Assembly (NCBI GenBank): GCA_017551645.1
Contig: JAFZLE010000137.1
Span: forward strand, 1-15,675
Reading direction: 5' to 3'
Length of the DNA: 15,675 nt
Source of the DNA: Clostridia bacterium
Lineage (GTDB): Bacteria > Bacillota > Clostridia > Christensenellales > Aristaeellaceae
The notes below the pieces were generated by a model. That model worked only from the letters and a program-made list of their open reading frames with translations, was not told the DNA's origin and ran no database searches. Both the position numbers and the translations under genes were made by a program. This document shows positions 14,847-15,675 of the stretch, piece by piece (position 1 is the first letter of the stretch; the number at the start of each line of letters is the position of its first letter).

Positions 14847-14891
14847 GATAACATTATACCATGCCCGGAAGGCAAAAAAGGGCAGGAAGGG

Positions 14892-15675
14892 TCAAGTGAA
14901 CTTTAAGACCGGGTTAATGATCTTCGCGGTGCGGTACAGTATGTTGTCCTCGTCCGCCTCGGGGAATATGCGGGGCAGTATCTCATACTTGCCGCTGAAG
15001 GGCAGGGGGATCATGAGCGTGCCGTCCGCGCAGGTAATGCATTTGGTGTGCTCTGCCACATAGGTGTTGGCGGGGCGGGGCAGGTTGCGGTCCCATTCGT
15101 AGTGGGGCATGGGCCATATGGAATACTCGGCACCATTTGCGGCATATACCTCCGCGGGCAGGCCGTTAAATCCGTGGTGCGCCACCTGCGTGAAGCTGCA
15201 TTTAAGCTTTTCGGGCGCGTCCATAAGGGACAGGGCGGCCACTTTGGCGGCGTCGCCGGGCAGGAAAAAGCTCGTGCCCTTCACTTTCAGCATCAACACG
15301 GCGGAATTGTCGTTAAAGTTGGTTATGGGCTGTTTGGCATCCTTGTAGGTGTAGAGCACCTCTATCTCCGCTTCGCCGTAGCGCAACACCTCGCCCGTTT
15401 CCAACCCGAGTATTCCGGTGGACGGGGGCAGTTCCTTAAGCACGGTGTAGAATTCCCGGAAGGTGGCGGGGTCGCTGTCCTGCCAGTAGCCGTCAACGCC
15501 CGTGAAGTCGTAAGGCTGGAAGGAATAGCGGATCTCGTCTATCACCGTGTCCGGATACATGCGTACGTAGTTTATGAAGGCGCCTATGTGGTCCTGATGG
15601 GCGTGGGAGAACAGCCAGGCGCGGATATTCACGCCCTGGGGGCACAGGGCAGTGAAAAAGCCGTGCAGCGCTTCC
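14892..15675 (-). CDS. Metallo-beta-lactamase-fold hydrolase (5' truncated)
   Basis: This is a partial gene. The frame is open to the window end, so the GTG at 15630-15632 is internal and the true start is outside. About 260 residues are visible. The metal-binding motif is HAHQDH, near residue 24 of the visible part. Further on come DNSAVLMLKVKGTSFFLPGDAA and FTQVAHHGFNG, the order seen in ComEC-like and related metallohydrolases in which the Asp and the last His bind metal. The first strand and the upstream part are missing, so signal peptide or membrane domains cannot be judged. The protein ends in a tail of unclear role. Nuclease, phosphodiesterase or other hydrolase activity is possible. 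The substrate is unknown. Confidence 0.8.
   Translation of the reverse strand, partial: EALHGFFTALCPQGVNIRAWLFSHAHQDHIGAFINYVRMYPDTVIDEIRYSFQPYDFTGVDGYWQDSDPATFREFYTVLKELPPSTGILGLETGEVLRYGEAEIEVLYTYKDAKQPITNFNDNSAVLMLKVKGTSFFLPGDAAKVAALSLMDAPEKLKCSFTQVAHHGFNGLPAEVYAANGAEYSIWPMPHYEWDRNLPRPANTYVAEHTKCITCADGTLMIPLPFSGKYEILPRIFPEADEDNILYRTAKIINPVLKFT

Noticed and set aside
1..15675. CRISPR array, tRNA, rRNA, transposase, phage integrase or attachment site
   Set aside because: No spaced direct repeats, cloverleaf-like sequence, rRNA segment or transposase/integrase motif was seen by eye on either strand. A dedicated scan was not possible.

Overview
This is an ordinary-looking bacterial chromosome segment, most likely from a GC-rich member of the Clostridia (Bacillota). 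The signs are GGAGG-type ribosome binding sites, sigma-A style promoters with 17-18 bp spacers, a YerC/TrpR-type regulator, a DUF1836-like protein, the acetylase (DapH) form of the diaminopimelate pathway, and a 684-residue fused peptide-transport ATPase. I saw no tRNA, rRNA, CRISPR array, insertion sequence or phage gene. The genus cannot be fixed from the sequence alone.

Layout. Positions 2-2069 (+) hold a tight lysine/diaminopimelate operon, dapA (5' end outside the window), dapB and dapH, ending in a terminator. Positions 2111-2887 (-) hold a short-chain dehydrogenase with its own promoter. Positions 3059-4739 (-) hold a two-gene ABC-2 exporter (BcrA-like ATPase plus permease) that looks more AT-rich than its surroundings and sits between terminators. 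Positions 4812-6892 (-) hold an apparent operon, yerC, paaK and a tandem ACT-domain gene, transcribed from one promoter. Divergent to it is a DUF1836-like gene (7050-7673, +), with back-to-back promoters and a small inverted repeat between them. Positions 7784-8194 (-) hold a small membrane protein of unknown function. Positions 8481-14766 (+) hold a complete peptide-type ABC importer: a binding protein, two permeases and one polypeptide carrying both ATPase domains. Positions 14892-15675 (-) hold a metallo-beta-lactamase-fold hydrolase cut by the window end.

How the genes work together. DapA, DapB and DapH catalyse consecutive steps toward meso-diaminopimelate and lysine. The importer has every part needed for peptide uptake. 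Its very different codon use and the hairpins after the binding-protein gene suggest that the binding protein is made in excess over the membrane parts. The yerC-paaK-ACT cluster suggests regulated activation of aryl acids linked to aromatic amino acid metabolism, but that link is inference.

I found no clearly new multi-gene system. The items most worth a second look are the yerC-paaK-ACT unit with its possible operator, the binding protein (no lipobox, with a C-terminal EF-hand-like loop), the hairpin stack behind it, and a weakly supported small RNA candidate near 14.8 kb. Several start codons were moved inward from the longest possible reading frame on ribosome-binding-site or promoter evidence; these are explained under each gene.
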